From Bacillota bacterium (GTDB lineage: Bacteria; Bacillota; Clostridia; Lachnospirales; Lachnospiraceae), in contig JAEZJV010000063.1 of NCBI GenBank assembly GCA_023415635.1, positions 1-9,263 of the forward strand: a stretch of DNA of 9,263 nt, in the 5' to 3' direction. A program made the position numbers and the translations under genes. Below the pieces are notes generated by a model. It was not told the DNA's origin. It was given only the letters and a program-made list of their open reading frames with translations, and made no database searches. Below, one piece after another: positions 7,110 to 9,263 of the stretch. Every line of letters starts with the position of its first letter. Within the stretch, counting starts at the first letter, position 1.

Positions 7110-7829
7110 ATGCAAATCGTTGTGAAGCCGGACGCTACATCGCTCTCGGAGGAAGTGGCATTGAGGGCGGCGGAATACATCAACCGAAATCCAGGGGCGC
7201 TCCTATGTCTAGCGGCGGGCGACACTCCGCTCGAGGCATACCGTCGCATGGTCGGTCTGCAGGCCGCAGGCAGGGTGGACCTGTCCAGCGTCTATTATGT
7301 GGGCCTTGACGAATGGGTTGGCTTGGGGCGGGAAACCCGTGGTTCCTGCCTGCAGGTGATGTTCGACGGATTCTATGTACCCGCGGGCATCCCGGCGGAG
7401 CGGATCGTGGCCTTTAACGGCCTGGCCCCGGATATGTCTGCCGAAATAGCCCGGGTGGAGGAGTGGATCCGCGCGCGTGGCGGCATCCGTTTCACCATCT
7501 TGGGCGTCGGCATGAACGGCCATATCGGCTTCAATGAGCCGGGCACGGGTCTCTCGGAGGGCTGCATTCTGGTGAAGTTGGATGAGACTACGGTTAATGT
7601 CAGCAAAAAGTACTTTGACTCCCCGTTGCCTGTGGAATACGGCGCGGGCGTAGGTGCAGGCGAACTGAAAAAAACAGAAGAAATCCTTCTGATGGCCTCC
7701 GGGACCCGTAAGGCCAGCATCATTGCTAAAGCGGTTAAGAATCCGCCAGACGCCAACGTCCCGGCATCGCTCCTCATGGATCATCCAAACATCCTCTTAA
7801 TGCTTGACGCGGATGCTGCCGGACTGTAA
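7110..7829 (+). CDS. Glucosamine/galactosamine-6-phosphate deaminase family (NagB/AgaI-like)
   Basis: A 239-residue cytoplasmic enzyme of the amino-sugar-phosphate deaminase/isomerase family, which converts a hexosamine 6-phosphate to a ketose phosphate plus ammonia. Seen: phosphate-loop region LAAGDTPLEAYR at 34-45, GLDEWVGL at 65-72, LGVGMNGHIGFNEPG at 131-145 with His138 and Glu143, and ASLLMDHPNILLMLD near the end. Compared with E. coli NagB, Asp72, His143 and Glu148 are kept (here Asp67, His138, Glu143), but Asp141 is Asn136 (NGH instead of DGH). DEW plus NGH resembles, from memory, the AgaI/galactosamine-type branch, so the substrate may not be glucosamine 6-phosphate. The ATG at 7110 lies 6 bases after GGGGAGG. 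Divergent from the ROK regulator and linked to the GH4 operon by a shared upstream element. No N-acetyl-sugar-6-phosphate deacetylase is in the window. Confidence 0.88.
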   Translation: MQIVVKPDATSLSEEVALRAAEYINRNPGALLCLAAGDTPLEAYRRMVGLQAAGRVDLSSVYYVGLDEWVGLGRETRGSCLQVMFDGFYVPAGIPAERIVAFNGLAPDMSAEIARVEEWIRARGGIRFTILGVGMNGHIGFNEPGTGLSEGCILVKLDETTVNVSKKYFDSPLPVEYGAGVGAGELKKTEEILLMASGTRKASIIAKAVKNPPDANVPASLLMDHPNILLMLDADAAGL

Positions 7830-7871
7830 TCACTTGATTTCCCTTCAGTCTTCATTCACGGCGTAATTGTA

Positions 7872-8607
7872 ATGATAAATTTCTCCATCAAGGCGGAGAT
7901 GAAATTTGAAGGTACACGACAGGATCCAGTCCCGGTCGGCGCTACGTTCCGCTACCCGGGAGACGAGTACTACAACACTTCCATCACTGACCTTACGGTG
8001 ACCAGCGTGATTCGCGGAGCCGCGGCTTGGGAAGTTGTTCGAGGATTCTACCGATACAACGAAAAGCCGGGCAAAAACGAAGAATACGTGATCGCATACA
8101 TCAAGACTGCGGTCATTTCTTCGCCTGATGATAAGCCGGTAGAGTTTAGCGCGTACAGCTTCAAACTTCGTCAGCGCATCGGGCGCGGCTTATGACAACC
8201 CTTTTGTTTCCGAAATCAAGCCAGAGCTGAAGAATTTGTATGCGGGTGCTGAAAATGAAGACGCTGTTGTCGCCCTCGTGCCTAAAGAAGACATGCCCAT
8301 GCTTGTCTACCTGCAGAACTCCGACACCCCGGTCTGGTTTGACCTGAACAAGCGGAAGCCGATTACGCTCGATCCGAACGTCGTTCTAACGACACTCCAG
8401 AAGGGCGACAGCGGAGATAGTGTGCTCGCAATACAGCAGAAGCTTGTCGAGCTCGGCTATCTGAGCGATACCCCGGATGGAAACTTCGGCAAGAAGACCG
8501 TCGAAGCGATCAAGAAGTATCAGGGTGATATGGGCCTTGAAGCGACAGGGATCGCGGATGTTGCCACGCAGCGACTGATCTTGACTGGGCAATTGCCTAA
8601 GAGTTGA
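7872..8607 (+). pseudogene. Remnant of a DUF4352-like plus peptidoglycan-binding domain protein (5'-truncated, frameshifted)
   Basis: Two open stretches in different frames make one protein. The first (to 8195) reads EMKFEGTRQDPVPVGATFRY, then a region resembling DUF4352-type extracellular domains of Clostridia, and ends FSAYSFK before running into a foreign tail and stop. The second continues it (NFVSASGAAYDNPFVSEIKP, LYAGAENED, then PVWFDL) and ends with a peptidoglycan-binding type 1 repeat at about 8395-8589 (LQKGDSGDSVLAIQQKL, LGYLSDTPDGNFGKKTVEAIKKYQ, TGIADVATQRLI). Removing one A from AAA at 8163-8165 restores SFNFVSASG without a break. There is no signal peptide and no ribosome site before the ATG at 7872, and the first frame is open right back to the deaminase stop at 7827-7829, so the true 5' end seems lost. 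An intact relative would be secreted and bind the cell wall. A sequencing error could explain the frameshift but not the missing start. Confidence 0.72.
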
Positions 8608-8660
8608 GATGCGCCTTGGCAAGCGTGACACGGGGGAATCCTGACCGCGAACTTGTGCCA

Positions 8661-8688
8661 GGGGCCGTTTTGGAGCGGCCCCTTTTTT
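8661..8688 (+). terminator. Intrinsic terminator after the deaminase/remnant unit
   Basis: GGGGCCG, an eight-base loop, CGGCCCC, then six T's. A perfect seven-pair GC stem with a T tract: a strong rho-independent terminator for plus-strand transcription. It lies between convergent units; read from the minus strand the stem is not followed by T's, so it is not clearly bidirectional. Confidence 0.92.
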
Positions 8689-8713
8689 CGTGCCCTGGTC
8701 TAAATTAAGCCCG

Positions 8714-9037
8714 TCATATGAGGGTGACGCCGCCTGTGAATCCACTCTCCGTTATGACGTAATCGTCCTCGCCGCTCGCGAACCTCCGGTAGTCGACCTT
8801 GAGGACGTCGGAGATGCTGTAGCCAGGCTTGAACGAGTAGAGCCACGGAATCATGGAGACAAACAGCAGTTTCCGGTCGGTGTTCAGCGACATGGCCCAT
8901 CCGCAGGCAGCATCCGGCGTCACGTCGCATCCGCAGGCGATGCAGTCACGGATGAAGTGTCGCTGTAGCTCCTGGTCATGGCCAATCAGGAACCAGACCC
9001 TTTCCTGACCCTCGAGTAAATCAGCCAGTTTTCGCAT
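8714..9037 (-). CDS. Small conserved-looking hypothetical protein behind a SAM-type riboswitch
   Basis: A 107-residue protein I do not recognise. The ATG at 9037 follows GGGAGG by 9 bases, a good ribosome site. It is soluble-looking, with no signal peptide or membrane segment. The N-terminal third is an amphipathic region (MRKLADLLEGQERVWFL, QELQRHFIRDC), followed by a cysteine cluster at residues 32, 35, 37 and 45 (CIACGCD, then AAC), a hydrophobic centre (LLFVSMIPWLY) and a C-terminal VDYRRFASGEDDYVI. The spacing CxxCxC with one more Cys could bind a metal but matches no motif I know. In layout it resembles short hypothetical proteins of Clostridia and their phages (impression only). It is the only gene downstream of the leader at 9038-9203, so it should be under SAM-responsive termination. 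It is convergent with the deaminase transcript. Confidence 0.75.
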   Translation of the reverse strand: MRKLADLLEGQERVWFLIGHDQELQRHFIRDCIACGCDVTPDAACGWAMSLNTDRKLLFVSMIPWLYSFKPGYSISDVLKVDYRRFASGEDDYVITESGFTGGVTLI

Positions 9038-9078
9038 ATTGAAAGCCCTCCCTCAGATTTGTCCGCCCGATGGAGAGC

Positions 9079-9108
9079 AAAAAAACAATCCCATCGAACC
9101 GATGAGAT
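9079..9108 (-). terminator. Regulated terminator of the riboswitch leader
   Basis: Minus strand ATCTCATCG, three-base loop GTT, CGATGGGAT: nine pairs including one G-T, then TG and seven T's. It lies 41 bases before the ATG at 9037. Its 5' arm (CATCGGT, 9104-9098) can instead pair perfectly with ACCGATG (9127-9121), which overlaps the 3' strand of riboswitch helix P1, giving a classical antiterminator. SAM binding would hold P1 and allow termination. Confidence 0.85.
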
Positions 9109-9117
9109 CCTCATGTA

Positions 9118-9203
9118 GCCCATCGGTCAAGCTGGAGCACCTTACCTCCCGGCAGGTTGCTGTACGGTCATCGAGCTTGCTCTCTCGCGTACTCTCAATA
9201 GGC
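9118..9203 (-). promoter_or_regulatory. SAM-I-clan riboswitch aptamer (P4-less variant)
   Basis: Read on the minus strand. P1: GCCTATTG (9203-9196) pairs with CGATGGGC (9125-9118), eight pairs with two G-U. P2: GTACG (9192-9188) pairs with CGTAC (9166-9162); above it a kink-turn-like CGAGA opposite GATGA, then GAG/CTC capped by loop CAAG (9179-9176). P3 (9160-9138) starts with the signature GCAACC and closes with GGTGC. J3/4 contains CTTG (9131-9128), complementary to the P2 loop, giving the SAM-I pseudoknot. Only two bases separate this from P1, so there is no P4; this resembles SAM-IV or the SAM-I/IV variant more than standard SAM-I. The motifs GATGA, GCAACC and GGTGC in order and spacing are those of the clan. 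An expression platform follows directly. Ligand is inferred from family. Confidence 0.82.
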
Positions 9204-9246
9204 GGATATTCAATTTTCGCCGACGGTTTGTCCATCGAACGTCATC

Positions 9247-9252
9247 ATCATA
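9247..9252 (-). promoter_or_regulatory. Possible -10 box for the riboswitch leader
   Basis: Minus strand TATGAT, 5 of 6 matches; start would be near 9240, leaving room for the whole aptamer. The matching -35 box would lie beyond the window edge, so this is tentative. Confidence 0.35.
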
Positions 9253-9263
9253 ACTTAGGATGG

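Noticed and set aside
8386..8745. 119-residue minus-strand frame
   Set aside because: It is antisense to the peptidoglycan-binding repeat and crosses the GC terminator.
9206..9234. TGGACA, 17 bases, GAATAT as promoter of the riboswitch leader
   Set aside because: The -10 matches only 3 of 6 and the start would fall inside the 5' strand of helix P1, breaking the aptamer.
9053..9235. 60-residue open frame on the minus strand upstream of the small protein
   Set aside because: It lies wholly across the riboswitch and its terminator and has no ribosome site; the structure explains the sequence better.
1..9263. CRISPR array, tRNA, rRNA, insertion sequence or attachment site
   Set aside because: No regular direct repeats, no cloverleaf, no transposase and no flanking inverted repeats were seen on either strand.

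Overview
The window looks like a piece of a GC-rich genome of the Clostridia (Bacillota) type. Four things point that way: an LplA-like sugar-binding protein, strong AAGGAGG-type ribosome binding sites on nearly every gene, a SAM-I-clan riboswitch with a transcription terminator, and the remnant of a protein that joins a DUF4352-like region to a peptidoglycan-binding domain. No marker gene is present, so this placement is inference.

Positions 1-7009 hold a carbohydrate-use locus on the minus strand. A ROK-family regulator (6944-5820) has its own promoter and terminator. Directly behind that terminator a consensus promoter (TTGACA, 17 bases, TATAAT) starts an operon in the order GH4 glycosidase, PfkB-family sugar kinase, MttB-family methyltransferase, ABC-transporter solute-binding protein. 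The binding protein runs off the left edge, and permease genes probably follow it. Divergent from the regulator, a NagB/AgaI-type amino-sugar-phosphate deaminase is read from the plus strand (7110-7829). The promoters of the GH4 operon and of the deaminase carry a nearly identical 17-base element (15 of 17 match) at the predicted transcription start, which suggests one regulon, probably under the ROK protein. A reasonable reading is import of a glycoside, cleavage by GH4, phosphorylation by the kinase, and deamination/isomerisation into glycolysis. The methyltransferase is the odd member and hints that the substrate carries a methylated (perhaps quaternary) amine. That last step is speculation.

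Positions 7830-8607 hold a decayed gene: it has no credible start or signal peptide, sits right behind the deaminase in the same frame, and has a one-base frameshift near 8163-8165. A strong intrinsic terminator follows at 8661-8688.

Positions 8714-9263 (minus strand) hold the most striking element: an RNA leader with the core of a SAM-I-clan riboswitch (P1, kinked P2, P3, and a P2-loop to J3/4 pseudoknot, with no room for P4), with mutually exclusive antiterminator and terminator hairpins. It precedes a 107-residue cysteine-containing protein of unknown function, not a methionine or SAM gene.
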